Positions 17,540-25,487 of a DNA stretch of 64,000 nt are shown piece after piece. The stretch covers positions 806,001 to 870,000 of the forward strand of contig NZ_CP077094.1 of NCBI RefSeq assembly GCF_014269025.2, given 5' to 3'. Position numbers and translations under genes: made by a program. This stretch comes from Pseudomonas promysalinigenes. GTDB taxonomy: Bacteria; Pseudomonadota; Gammaproteobacteria; Pseudomonadales; Pseudomonadaceae. How positions within the stretch are numbered: the first letter of the stretch is position 1; each line of letters begins with the position of its first letter. A model generated the notes under the pieces. It did no database searches and was not told the origin of the DNA. It saw only the letters and a list, made by a program, of their open reading frames with translations.

Positions 17540-18841
17540 ATGAACCGCGACACGTCCGCCGACCTTCAGTACCTGAGCGGTTTCGGCAACGAATTTGCCA
17601 GCGAAGCACTGCCCGGCGCACTGCCGATCGGGCAGAACTCCCCGCAAAAGGCCCCCTATGGTTTGTATGCCGAGCTGCTGTCGGGCACGGCGTTCACCAT
17701 GCCCCGCAGCGAGCTGCGCCGCACTTGGCTATACCGTATCCGTCCGTCGGCGCTGCACCCTCGTTTCGAACGCCTTGAGCGCCAGCCTCTGTCGGGGCCG
17801 CTGGGGGCGGTCACGCCCAACCGTCTGCGTTGGAACCCTCAGCCGATACCCACCGAGCCTACCGATTTCATCGAAGGCTGGTTGCCAATGGCCGCCAATT
17901 CGGTGGCCGAAAAGCCGGCGGGGGTCAGTATCTACCTCTACCGCGCCAACCGCTCCATGCAGCGGGTGTTCTTCAACGCGGACGGCGAGTTGCTGTTGGT
18001 ACCAGAGCAAGGCCGCCTGCGCCTTGTTACCGAACTGGGGGTGATGGACATCGAGCCGCAGGAAATCGCCGTGATGCCTCGCGGGATGAAATTCCGTGTC
18101 GAGTTGCTCGATGGCCAGGCCCGCGGTTACATCGCCGAGAACCATGGCGCACCGCTGCGCCTGCCGGATCTGGGGCCGATTGGCAGCAACGGCCTGGCCA
18201 ACCCCAGGGACTTCCTCACCCCGGTGGCGCGCTACGAAGAGGCCCCAGGGCCAGTGCAGCTGGTGCAGAAGTTTCTTGGTGAGCATTGGGGCTGCGAGCT
18301 GCAGCATTCGCCGCTGGACGTGGTCGCCTGGCACGGCAGCAACGTGCCTTATAAATACGACCTGCGCCGTTTCAATACCATTGGCACGGTGAGTTTCGAT
18401 CACCCGGACCCGTCGATCTTCACCGTACTTACATCGCCGACCAGCGTACACGGCATGGCCAATATGGATTTCGTGATATTCCCGCCCCGCTGGATGGTGG
18501 CCGAAAACACGTTCCGCCCGCCATGGTTCCACCGAAACCTGATGAATGAGTTCATGGGCTTGATCAGCGGCGCCTACGATGCCAAGGCCGAAGGCTTCCT
18601 GCCCGGTGGCGCATCGCTGCATGGGGTGATGAGCGCCCATGGTCCGGACGCCGAAACCTGCGAAAAGGCCATTGCGGCGCAACTGGCACCGCACAAGATC
18701 GACAACACCATGGCATTCATGTTCGAAACCAGCCAAGTGCTGCGCCCCAGCCTGCAGGCACTCGACAGCCCGCAACTGCAGGCAGATTACGACAGTTGCT
18801 GGGCTAGCTTGCCCAGCACCTTCAACCCGAACCGGAGATAA
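17540..18841 (+). CDS. hmgA: Homogentisate 1,2-dioxygenase HmgA
   Basis: 433 aa, iron(II)-dependent ring-cleavage enzyme converting homogentisate to maleylacetoacetate in phenylalanine/tyrosine catabolism. The opening [19 protein letters not shown] is diagnostic. Iron and active-site regions are [35 protein letters not shown] and NEFMGLI. GGAG sits 8 bases before the ATG. It is the first gene of the hmgA-fahA-maiA operon, 3 bases before fahA. Loss of this gene gives the familiar brown pyomelanin phenotype. Confidence 0.97.
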   Translation: MNRDTSADLQYLSGFGNEFASEALPGALPIGQNSPQKAPYGLYAELLSGTAFTMPRSELRRTWLYRIRPSALHPRFERLERQPLSGPLGAVTPNRLRWNPQPIPTEPTDFIEGWLPMAANSVAEKPAGVSIYLYRANRSMQRVFFNADGELLLVPEQGRLRLVTELGVMDIEPQEIAVMPRGMKFRVELLDGQARGYIAENHGAPLRLPDLGPIGSNGLANPRDFLTPVARYEEAPGPVQLVQKFLGEHWGCELQHSPLDVVAWHGSNVPYKYDLRRFNTIGTVSFDHPDPSIFTVLTSPTSVHGMANMDFVIFPPRWMVAENTFRPPWFHRNLMNEFMGLISGAYDAKAEGFLPGGASLHGVMSAHGPDAETCEKAIAAQLAPHKIDNTMAFMFETSQVLRPSLQALDSPQLQADYDSCWASLPSTFNPNRR

Positions 18842-18844
18842 CCG

Positions 18845-20137
18845 ATGAACCAGACCGCCATTGCCCGTAGCTGGGTCGAGCACGCCAACGGGCACCGCGA
18901 CTTCCCATTGCAGAACCTGCCACTGGGTATCTTCAGCCGGCCGGGTGAGGCGCTGCGTTGTGGCGTCGCCATTGGCGATGCCATCCTCGACCTGGAGGCC
19001 GTGCTGGCCACAGGCTTGCTTGCAGGCCAGGCCAAAGTTGCGGTGGAGGCGACCCGTGGTGGCGCGCTGAACGCTTTCTTCGCGCTTGGGCGCGCTGCAC
19101 GGGTGGCACTGCGTGAGCGTCTATTGGAGCTGCTGGGCGAGCACTGCGAGCATCAACAATCGCTGCAAGCGGCGTTGTATCCGGCCAGCGAGTGTCAGCT
19201 TCACTTGCCGGCCAAGGTTGGCGACTACACCGATTTCTATGTGGGTATCCAGCACGCCACCAACGTCGGCAAGCTGTTCCGTCCGGACAACCCCTTGCTG
19301 CCCAACTACAAGTACGTACCGATTGGCTACCATGGCCGCGCCTCCACCTTGCGCCCCTCTGGCACCGACGTACGCCGCCCCAAAGGCCAGACCTTGCCGG
19401 CTGGCGAGACCGAACCGCGCTTCGGCCCCTGCGCGCGCCTGGACTACGAGTTGGAATTGGGCATCTGGATCGGCCAAGGCAATGACATTGGCCAGGCCAT
19501 CCCAATAGCCGAGGCCGATCAGCACCTGGCTGGCCTGTGCCTGCTCAACGACTGGTCCGCCAGGGACATTCAGGCTTGGGAATACCAGCCCCTGGGCCCG
19601 TTCCTGTCCAAAAGCTTCATTACCACGCTTTCGCCGTGGGTAGTCACAGCCGAAGCGCTGGAGCCCTTCCGCTGCGCCCAGCCGGCCCGCCCGGACGGCG
19701 ACCCGCAGCCACTACCTTATTTGCTCGACCCCAAGGACCAGGCGCGCGGGGCCTTCGACATCGAGCTGGAAGTGCTGCTGCTTACCGAGCGCATGCGCGA
19801 GCAGGGCTTGCCGGCCCACCGCTTGGCCTTGAGCAACACCTTGAACATGTACTGGACCGTGGCGCAGTTGATCGCCCACCACAGCGTCAACGGCTGCCAA
19901 TTGCAGCCTGGTGACCTGTTCGGCTCCGGCACGCTGTCCGGCGCCACGCCCGACGCTTATGGCAGCCTGCTGGAAACCACGCTCGGTGGAAAGCAACCGG
20001 TGGAGTTGGCCAGCGGTGAGAAGCGCACCTTCCTCGAAGACGGTGACGAAATCATCCTGCGTGCGCGCTGCTCGCGTGATGGTGTAGGCAGCATCGGCTT
20101 CGGCGAATGCCGCGGCAAGATCATCGCGGCCAACTGA
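18845..20137 (+). CDS. fahA: Fumarylacetoacetase
   Basis: 430 aa, hydrolyses fumarylacetoacetate to fumarate and acetoacetate, the last step of homogentisate breakdown. Metal-binding and active-site segments are YTDFYVGIQHATNVGKLFR, LDYELELG (acidic ligands), LLNDWSARDIQAWEYQPLGPF and GSGTLSG. N-terminal SH3-like region is residues 1-110. It follows hmgA after a 3-base gap and precedes maiA by 11 bases. Confidence 0.96.
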   Translation: MNQTAIARSWVEHANGHRDFPLQNLPLGIFSRPGEALRCGVAIGDAILDLEAVLATGLLAGQAKVAVEATRGGALNAFFALGRAARVALRERLLELLGEHCEHQQSLQAALYPASECQLHLPAKVGDYTDFYVGIQHATNVGKLFRPDNPLLPNYKYVPIGYHGRASTLRPSGTDVRRPKGQTLPAGETEPRFGPCARLDYELELGIWIGQGNDIGQAIPIAEADQHLAGLCLLNDWSARDIQAWEYQPLGPFLSKSFITTLSPWVVTAEALEPFRCAQPARPDGDPQPLPYLLDPKDQARGAFDIELEVLLLTERMREQGLPAHRLALSNTLNMYWTVAQLIAHHSVNGCQLQPGDLFGSGTLSGATPDAYGSLLETTLGGKQPVELASGEKRTFLEDGDEIILRARCSRDGVGSIGFGECRGKIIAAN

Positions 20138-20148
20138 GGGAGTGGGCC

Positions 20149-20781
20149 ATGGAGCTGTATACCTATTACCGTTCCACTTCGTCCTACCGCGTGCGCATAG
20201 CCCTGGCATTGAAGGGCCTGGAGTTTCAGGCTTTGCCCGTCAATTTGCTCAAGGGCGAGCAGCATGCGGCAGGCTACCTTGCGGTTAACCCCCAAGGCCG
20301 GGTGCCGGCTTTGCGCACTGACGAGGGTGAGCTGCTGGTGCAATCGCCAGCGATCATCGAGTATCTGGAAGAGGCGTATCCACAGCCGGCACTGTTGCCG
20401 GCCGATGCCAACATGCGCGCCAAAGTACGTGGGGTGGCGGCGCTCATCGCCTGCGATGTGCACCCGCTGCACAATGTCAGCGTGCTCAATCAACTTCGGC
20501 AGTTGGGTCATGATGAAACGCAGGTCCATCAGTGGATCGCCCACTGGACCCGCCACGGTCTGGCCGCCGTCGAGCAGTTGATTGGCGAGCATGGCTATTG
20601 CTTCGGCAGCCAGCCGGGGCTGGCGGATGTCTATTTGATACCGCAGCTATATGCCGCCGAGCGCTTCAATATTGACCTGAGCCCGTACCCGCGCATAGCC
20701 CGGGTGGCGGGCCTTGCCAAAGGGCATCCGGCATTCGCCAAGGCGCATCCGGCCTGCCAGGTGGACACCCCGGCTCAGTGA
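20149..20781 (+). CDS. maiA: Maleylacetoacetate isomerase (zeta-class GST)
   Basis: 210 aa, glutathione-dependent cis-trans isomerisation of maleylacetoacetate to fumarylacetoacetate. The zeta-class active-site loop YYRSTSSYRVRIAL (residues 5-18) is present, followed by the glutathione-site QSPAIIEYLEE. ATG 20149 is the real start (MELYTYYRS); an in-frame GUG/AUG extension upstream overlaps fahA and is not conserved. It is the last gene of the operon; its 3' end overlaps the convergent gene by 7 bases. Confidence 0.95.
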   Translation: MELYTYYRSTSSYRVRIALALKGLEFQALPVNLLKGEQHAAGYLAVNPQGRVPALRTDEGELLVQSPAIIEYLEEAYPQPALLPADANMRAKVRGVAALIACDVHPLHNVSVLNQLRQLGHDETQVHQWIAHWTRHGLAAVEQLIGEHGYCFGSQPGLADVYLIPQLYAAERFNIDLSPYPRIARVAGLAKGHPAFAKAHPACQVDTPAQ

Positions 20782-21581
20782 ATAGAGCGCTTGGCGCTCG
20801 GAAGCTTGGCGATCCGTTCAGACAGCTTCAGCCGCTGGACGGGGTCTTCGGTCAGCAGCAGGGCATGCTCCAGGTCGAAGCGTTCGGCGTGGGGGCAGTC
20901 CAGCCGCTGATAGAGCGTGGCACGGGTCATGTAATCGCTGACCTGCACTGGGCCCAGTTGCATCACCCGCTCAGCATCCACCAGCGCAGCCAAGTGGTTG
21001 TCGTTGCTGATATGCAACTGGCGAAGGTTGCGTGACAGTCGCTGCAGCATCTGCTTCGCACTGGCACTGCGCAGGTGCTCTGCTGTCAATGGCATCTGTG
21101 GGCCGAACTGGCGCGCCAGTAGCTCACGGCAATCGTTGGTGTAGAGGCGACGGCCGCCACAGGGGTCGAGCAGGTGGTCGGCGCCCGGCACCCGTAGCAG
21201 AAAGTGCCCCGGAAATGCCACACCCTCCAAGGGGATGGACAAGCGCTGAGCCAGTTCCAGGGTAATGATCGCCAGCGCCAGCGGTTGGCCGCGTCTGCGC
21301 TGCAATACTTTGTCCAGCAACGCCGCATGGGGGCGGATCGGGTGGTATTCGTCTTGTTGAAAGCCCAGCGCGTTGAGCTGGCGCAGCAGCGGTTGAGCGA
21401 GCTCCGATAGTGGCAGCATGGGCAGACTGGCGCTGATCTGCCCTTGGACATTGCGCAATGCAGCCAGGCATGCGGCAGGCTCGACCTGCCGATCATGCTC
21501 GGCAGCAATCCATAGGGCAGCTTCCAGCAGGGCGACCGGCTCGCGTTCCAGGCAGGCCAGGCAGGCTTGACGTGGGTTCAT
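20775..21581 (-). CDS. SirB1/transglutaminase-like family protein
   Basis: 268 aa. It matches the SirB1 family: N-terminal transglutaminase-like fold with KVLQRRRGQPLALAIITLELAQRL and VAFPGHFLLRV, then TPR-like helices toward the C-terminus (LVDAERVMQLGPVQVSDYMTR). Enzymatic activity is doubtful since the catalytic cysteine expected in the fold is not evident. ATG 21581 has GGAG 8 bases upstream. It is transcribed alone, convergent with maiA. Biological role unknown. Confidence 0.78.
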   Translation of the reverse strand: MNPRQACLACLEREPVALLEAALWIAAEHDRQVEPAACLAALRNVQGQISASLPMLPLSELAQPLLRQLNALGFQQDEYHPIRPHAALLDKVLQRRRGQPLALAIITLELAQRLSIPLEGVAFPGHFLLRVPGADHLLDPCGGRRLYTNDCRELLARQFGPQMPLTAEHLRSASAKQMLQRLSRNLRQLHISNDNHLAALVDAERVMQLGPVQVSDYMTRATLYQRLDCPHAERFDLEHALLLTEDPVQRLKLSERIAKLPSAKRSIH

Positions 21582-21704
21582 GGGGGTTCTCCACTCACGC
21601 TTGAGTATTAGCCGTGGCGCGTGCATTCGTCCAGTGGTCCGCTCGCAGTGCCCATTTCTGACGCGTGCCTATACTGCTATGAGCACCTCGTTGGGGAGCC
21701 GTAG

Positions 21705-22724
21705 ATGTTCGCCCTGATGCAAAGCACCCGTACCCAGTCGCTGCACCTGTTCATCGACCCGCCCACCGGCCTCAAGGCCGTCGTGGCGATTCACAGCGAG
21801 AAATTGGGCCCTGCGCTGGGTGGCTGCCGCTATCTACCCTATGCCGATGACGAAAGCGCCATGGCCGACGCCGTTCGCCTGGCCCAAGGCATGAGCTACA
21901 AGGCGGCCCTGGCCGGGTTGTCGTTGGGTGGCGGCAAGGCGGTGGTCTTGCGCAACCCTCATGTGGAAAACCGCGCGGCGCTGTTCGAGGCCTTCGGCCG
22001 CTTCGTCGACACCTTGCAAGGGCGTTTCATCGTGGCCGTGGACAGTGGCACTTCCACACAAGACATGGACTGCATCGCCCAGAGCACCCCACACGTCACC
22101 AGCACCACAGCTTGCGGGGACCCTTCTGCGCAGGCGGCGCTCGGAGTGTTTGCCGGTATACGCGCCACGTCTCAGGCACGCCTTGGCAGCAGTAACCTCG
22201 AAGGACTGCGAGTGGCGGTTCAGGGGTTGGGCAACGTCGGTTATGCCCTGGCCGAGCAACTGCACGCGGCGGGGGCGGAATTGCTGGTCAGCGACCTGGA
22301 CCCAGGCCGGGTGCGCCTTGCGGTGGAGCAGTTCGACGCGCACCCGGTAACCCACGACGCCTTGATCAGTACACCCTGCGATATTTTTGCGCCCTGCGGT
22401 GTGGGGCCGGTGCTCAATGGGCAAACGGTGATGCAGTTGCGCTGCGCTGCAGTGGCAGGTGCGGCGAACAACCAGCTGACCACGTTGCAAGTAGCTGATC
22501 AGCTGGAAACACGAGGCATCCTGTATGCCCCCGACTACGTGATAAATGCCGGAGGGCTGATTTATGTCGCCCTCAAGCATCAGGGAGAAGCCCTGAGCAC
22601 CATCACTGCACATTTGGCGGGCATACCTGCGCGCCTGACCGAGATATTTGGCCATGCCCAGGCGCAAAAGCGCTCGCCCGCACGGGTTGCTCAGATGCTC
22701 GCTGAGCGCCTGCTTTATCCGTAG
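21705..22724 (+). CDS. Leucine dehydrogenase (Glu/Leu/Phe/Val dehydrogenase family)
   Basis: 339 aa, NAD-dependent oxidative deamination of branched-chain amino acids to 2-oxo acids. N-terminal catalytic domain has KLGPALGGCRYLPY, then MSYKAALAGLSLGGGKAV with the catalytic lysines. The Rossmann part has GLGNVGYALAEQL, and NNQL / DYVINAGGLI follow. Preference for leucine over phenylalanine is from overall resemblance only. It is a single gene with GGGGAG upstream; the yebG gene converges with a 6-base gap. Confidence 0.88.
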   Translation: MFALMQSTRTQSLHLFIDPPTGLKAVVAIHSEKLGPALGGCRYLPYADDESAMADAVRLAQGMSYKAALAGLSLGGGKAVVLRNPHVENRAALFEAFGRFVDTLQGRFIVAVDSGTSTQDMDCIAQSTPHVTSTTACGDPSAQAALGVFAGIRATSQARLGSSNLEGLRVAVQGLGNVGYALAEQLHAAGAELLVSDLDPGRVRLAVEQFDAHPVTHDALISTPCDIFAPCGVGPVLNGQTVMQLRCAAVAGAANNQLTTLQVADQLETRGILYAPDYVINAGGLIYVALKHQGEALSTITAHLAGIPARLTEIFGHAQAQKRSPARVAQMLAERLLYP

Positions 22725-22730
22725 GGCTAC

Positions 22731-22997
22731 TTACTCGTCGGTTTTGTCCGACCCATCCAGTTCAGCCAATGCCGAGGCGTTGTTCTTGAACGCAGCAGCG
22801 AATACTGCCCTGTTCTTGGCCATGAAGATGCTTGCCTCTTCGGCCATGTTTTCGTCCAGGCCTGGCACATGCTTGACCAGCACTTGAGTCAACACTTCGG
22901 CCAGTTCCAGCATCTGGTCATGGGCGTCTGCGAGTTTGCGGTCCAAGAACGTGGTCTCCAAATCGCGCGTGCTGCGGTAAAGAATCTCTACAGCCAT
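22731..22997 (-). CDS. yebG: YebG-family SOS protein
   Basis: 88 aa, close to E. coli YebG (96 aa as I recall), a DNA-damage-inducible protein of unknown biochemical role. Matching segments are the MAVEILYRSTRD opening, KLADAHDQMLELAEVL and EEASIFMAKNRAVF. A LexA box lies about 105 bases upstream at 23102-23117, which supports SOS control. It is a single gene. Confidence 0.85.
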   Translation of the reverse strand: MAVEILYRSTRDLETTFLDRKLADAHDQMLELAEVLTQVLVKHVPGLDENMAEEASIFMAKNRAVFAAAFKNNASALAELDGSDKTDE

Positions 22998-23101
22998 ACG
23001 AGGCCTCTCGGTCAGTGATCGCCAAAGGGGCGGGCATGTGCCCCGTGGCTTTGCGGTTCAGTGGCTATCCAGCGCAGTAGGCAGGCTACCGTTACTGAAT
23101 A

Positions 23102-23117
23102 CTGTATCGATATACAG
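23102..23117 (-). promoter_or_regulatory. LexA (SOS) box upstream of yebG
   Basis: CTGTATCGATATACAG matches the gammaproteobacterial LexA consensus CTGT-N8-ACAG with near-perfect symmetry. It is in the 298-base intergenic region between yebG (left) and psiE (right). Assignment to yebG rests on the known SOS control of that family. Confidence 0.85.
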
Positions 23118-23295
23118 TAATGGCAAAGCAATCATTTCGCAACCGGAAATTGTAGCGCTGCCAAAATCGTGCGCCGCCCGTGCCTTGCGGCAATCGGTCG
23201 CCTTCCAAGCCTGGGGCCTGGCCCTTTAACTGCATGGCACAAGCGTCACAGAGCTGACGCATCATCCTTAAAGTCGTATCGGGGAATCGGACATC

Positions 23296-23766
23296 GTGGA
23301 CATCAAATGGGCAGAGAAACTACGCAAGGGCCTGCATGGCTCGGCTGACTCGCTGGGCAACCTGTGTGTGGAGGCGTTCCACTACCTCGCACTGTTCGGC
23401 ATCGGCGCCATCACCGCCTATGCTGCGGTGGTGACCTTTCTCGACATGCTCGGCAAGGGTGGGATCAGCGTCGATGACATTCTGCTGCTGTTCATCTACC
23501 TGGAGCTTGGAGCGATGGTTGGGATCTACTTCAAGACCAACCACATGCCGATCCGCTTTTTGCTTTACGTAGCGATTACCGCCCTGACGCGGCTGCTGAT
23601 TGGCGATGTATCACACCACAAGGCGCCTGATGTGGGGTTGCTGTATGTCTGCGGTGGCATCCTGCTGTTGGCGTTTTCGATCTTGGTAGTGCGCTATGCG
23701 TCGTACCGCTACCCCTCGACCAAGGCTCTGGACGCCAACGGCAAGGATGTGGAGGAAAGCAAGTAG
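23296..23766 (+). CDS. psiE: PsiE-family membrane protein
   Basis: 156 aa with four membrane helices (about residues 30-52, 61-77, 83-102 and 108-134) and the family signatures FHYLALFGIGAITAYAAV, LLLFIYLELGAMVGIYFKTNHMP (contains the conserved acidic residue) and RLLIGDVS. PsiE is phosphate-starvation inducible in E. coli; its function is unknown. The start is GTG 23296 with GGGGAA upstream. I see no clear Pho box in the intergenic sequence by eye. Confidence 0.88.
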   Translation: MDIKWAEKLRKGLHGSADSLGNLCVEAFHYLALFGIGAITAYAAVVTFLDMLGKGGISVDDILLLFIYLELGAMVGIYFKTNHMPIRFLLYVAITALTRLLIGDVSHHKAPDVGLLYVCGGILLLAFSILVVRYASYRYPSTKALDANGKDVEESK

Positions 23767-23782
23767 GGGCTAGTTATCTGTG

Positions 23783-23801
23783 GCCAGCGCTGGTCGCTGG
23801 C
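23783..23801 (+). terminator. Hairpin after psiE, possible weak terminator
   Basis: GCCAGCG-CTGGT-CGCTGGC is a perfect 7-bp stem 17 bases after the psiE stop. No T-tract follows directly, so efficient termination is uncertain. Confidence 0.35.
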
Positions 23802-23879
23802 ACGCTTGAATCTTCCTCGGCGTTTTTGCGGGATTCGTGACACGGGGTCGCGAACCAATCACGCCGAGCGGGGATTGTC

Positions 23880-24173
23880 ATGAAACTGGATATCGAAGCT
23901 GTGCATGCTCACCTCAAGCAAGCCTTCGGGCTCGACCCCTATGCGGTGCATGTCACCGAAGTGGCGGATGTCATAGACCTGAAAGTGGTCAACAGTCGCT
24001 CGCTGGTCGAAGAGTCGTTGTACTGGCTCAAGCGAGGGGAGGAGCCGACCTATGATCAAGGGTTGTTCGGCCTGTTCCATCAGCCCGATACCTTCGACAG
24101 CGCTCACCGTGTCGGGACATTACGCCTACGGGATCTGGAGAAGCAGATCGGCCAGTTGCTGCAGCAGGGGTAA
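23880..24173 (+). CDS. Hypothetical small soluble protein
   Basis: 97 aa that I do not recognise. It is acidic to neutral, has no signal peptide or membrane segment, and opens with a helix-like stretch MKLDIEAVHAHLKQAFG followed by a probably beta-rich middle (HVTEVADVIDLKVV) and a C-terminal helix (LRDLEKQIGQLLQQG). GGGG precedes the ATG by about 8 bases. The codon pattern looks like the neighbours. It converges with the DUF3509-like gene 3 bases downstream. Confidence 0.65.
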   Translation: MKLDIEAVHAHLKQAFGLDPYAVHVTEVADVIDLKVVNSRSLVEESLYWLKRGEEPTYDQGLFGLFHQPDTFDSAHRVGTLRLRDLEKQIGQLLQQG

Positions 24174-24176
24174 GCG

Positions 24177-24479
24177 TCAGTTCGCCACGCCGATTCCGGT
24201 GAACGGACGCGCCTGCGGGTGGGGATCACGGGTCAGGGCTGCGAGCACCTGTAACGGGTTCTGCCCCAGCTCGATCGCCAGCCCAAGGCGAATGCTGTCG
24301 ATGACCCGTTGCAGGCGCACCGGGTCATTGCGCTGAGCTTGGCTGATCAGGCGCTTGGCGACCACGCCAGCGTCGTCGGAAAGGGTCAGCATGATGCTGC
24401 CGTCCAACCGCTCGATACTCAGGTTGACCCGGTACTGCGGGGCGAAGGCGGCGCTGATCTGTTCGAATGGGTTGTTCAT
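24177..24479 (-). CDS. DUF3509-like protein
   Basis: 100 aa, resembling the Pseudomonas family DUF3509: MNNPFEQISAAFAPQYRVNL, SIERLDGSIMLTLSDD and RVIDSIRLGLAIELG. Soluble, no signal peptide, function unknown. ATG 24479 is chosen; a longer frame to 24557 would run through the terminator hairpin. Family assignment is from memory of such short Pseudomonas proteins and is moderate. Confidence 0.7.
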   Translation of the reverse strand: MNNPFEQISAAFAPQYRVNLSIERLDGSIMLTLSDDAGVVAKRLISQAQRNDPVRLQRVIDSIRLGLAIELGQNPLQVLAALTRDPHPQARPFTGIGVAN

Positions 24480-24560
24480 GGTCGAGGCCCACAATGAATG
24501 ACTGCAAAAATTGACCGGCCATTGCGCGAATTGGTTCAGGGCCTTTGATCGCTGCACATG

Positions 24561-24589
24561 AAAACGCCCGGCTCAGGCCGGGCGTTTTT
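24561..24589 (-). terminator. Bidirectional terminator upstream of / between small genes
   Basis: AAAACGCCCGGC-TCAG-GCCGGGCGTTTT is a perfect 12-bp stem flanked by T on both strands. On the minus strand it would block read-through from the hibernation-factor gene (stop at 24605) into the DUF3509-like gene. On the plus strand it has five T. Confidence 0.8.
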
Positions 24590-24604
24590 CGTTACGGATG
24601 CCTG

Positions 24605-24952
24605 TCAGGCGTCGGGATCGTTCAGCTCCAGTACGCCACGTTTGCTGCGCAGTTTGCCGTAGAAGTGTTCCAGCGCATGGGTGAGCTTGCTGGCGGCACC
24701 GTCAACCGCCTGGTCCAGCGAGTTAGCGGTGTGGGTCACGCAGATGGGCTGATGGCCTTTTGGGCGAGCCTCCAATTGGCAGCGTTTGTCATGCGGGCCG
24801 GGCTTGGCACCGTTCTCGTCGCGCAGGTGCACCTCAATCCGGGTGAGGTCGTCATCAAAGCGTTCGAGGCTGGCTTCCAGCGTACTGCGGACCCACTCGT
24901 TCAGACGGATGTTGCCTTCGATATGGTTGCTGCTGTTGACCTGGATTTGCAT
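24605..24952 (-). CDS. HPF/RaiA-family ribosome-associated protein
   Basis: 115 aa of the ribosome hibernation / sigma-54 modulation family (MQIQVNSSNHIEGNIRLNEWV; DLTRIEVHLRDENG; DQAVDGAASKLTHALE). The family binds the 30S subunit at the decoding region in stationary phase. The fold's basic face here is less pronounced than in classical HPF, and this is a second-type homologue not next to rpoN. It is a single gene ended by the strong terminator at 24561-24589. Ribosome binding is inferred. Confidence 0.75.
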   Translation of the reverse strand: MQIQVNSSNHIEGNIRLNEWVRSTLEASLERFDDDLTRIEVHLRDENGAKPGPHDKRCQLEARPKGHQPICVTHTANSLDQAVDGAASKLTHALEHFYGKLRSKRGVLELNDPDA

Positions 24953-25073
24953 GATTCCAATCCTTATTCAGCTTGCTCGCAGGGAGGCGTGCCTAGGCCC
25001 TTGAGGGGCCTGGAAATTCTGCGCCTCTTGACTCTAAGGTCAGGCAACCGCGCGGCGATTACAACCCCTAATG

Positions 25074-25087
25074 GAAAATAAATTTTC
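25074..25087. promoter_or_regulatory. Inverted A/T motif upstream of the PepSY operon
   Basis: GAAAAT-AA-ATTTTC. A close relative, GAAAA-AA-TTTTC, lies at 28915-28926 before the TonB receptor. It precedes the Fur-like site by 50 bases. It may be part of promoters recognised by the ECF sigma factor or a second regulator; this is inference. Confidence 0.3.
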
Positions 25088-25136
25088 TGTTGCAAATTGC
25101 CCCTCAGACGAGAAGTCGTTTCGATTCTTTGCTTAT

Positions 25137-25155
25137 GAGAATTGAAATCATTATT
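25137..25155. promoter_or_regulatory. Fur box
   Basis: GAGAATTGAAATCATTATT agrees with the 19-bp Fur consensus at 14 positions by my count. It lies 30 bases before the first gene of the iron module, consistent with iron repression of the DUF3649-PepSY-DUF3325-sigma-fecR operon. Confidence 0.7.
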
Positions 25156-25184
25156 ATTGCAGTCCCACTTTCCGGACACTTTCC

Positions 25185-25487
25185 ATGAAGCGCTCTGCCG
25201 GACTTCCTCTGAGCTATCGCCTGGCTGTGGTCTCACGCAGCCTGGCCGCGTTGCTGGGTGGCTACGTGCTGGCATCGTTGTTCAGTATCTGCCTTGCGCT
25301 GCTGCTGCCGTTGCCTCAGGTCGATGCCACGCTGACCGGTTTGATGCTCTCGTTCGTCATCTATGTATTGGCCTTCATCGGCTGTTTCGCCTGCCGCAGT
25401 GCCTGGCGTGCCTGGCTCGGTGTACTGCTGCCGAGCGTGCTGCTGGGCCTGCTCGGCGGCTTTGCCTATTGGATGCAACAGCCATGA
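25185..25487 (+). CDS. DUF3649-type small membrane protein
   Basis: 100 aa with three membrane helices (about 22-44, 50-72 and 76-95) and a GFAYWMQQP end. Proteins of this type precede PepSY-domain genes in Pseudomonas iron-uptake clusters. It overlaps the PepSY gene as ATGA and is the first gene of the Fur-box-controlled operon. Function unknown; a subunit or helper of the PepSY protein is likely. Confidence 0.78.
   Translation: MKRSAGLPLSYRLAVVSRSLAALLGGYVLASLFSICLALLLPLPQVDATLTGLMLSFVIYVLAFIGCFACRSAWRAWLGVLLPSVLLGLLGGFAYWMQQP

Noticed and set aside
25142..25483. Upstream extension of the PepSY gene
   Set aside because: It overlaps the whole DUF3649 gene in another frame, and the PepSY family starts at the ATG at 25484, which couples to the previous stop.
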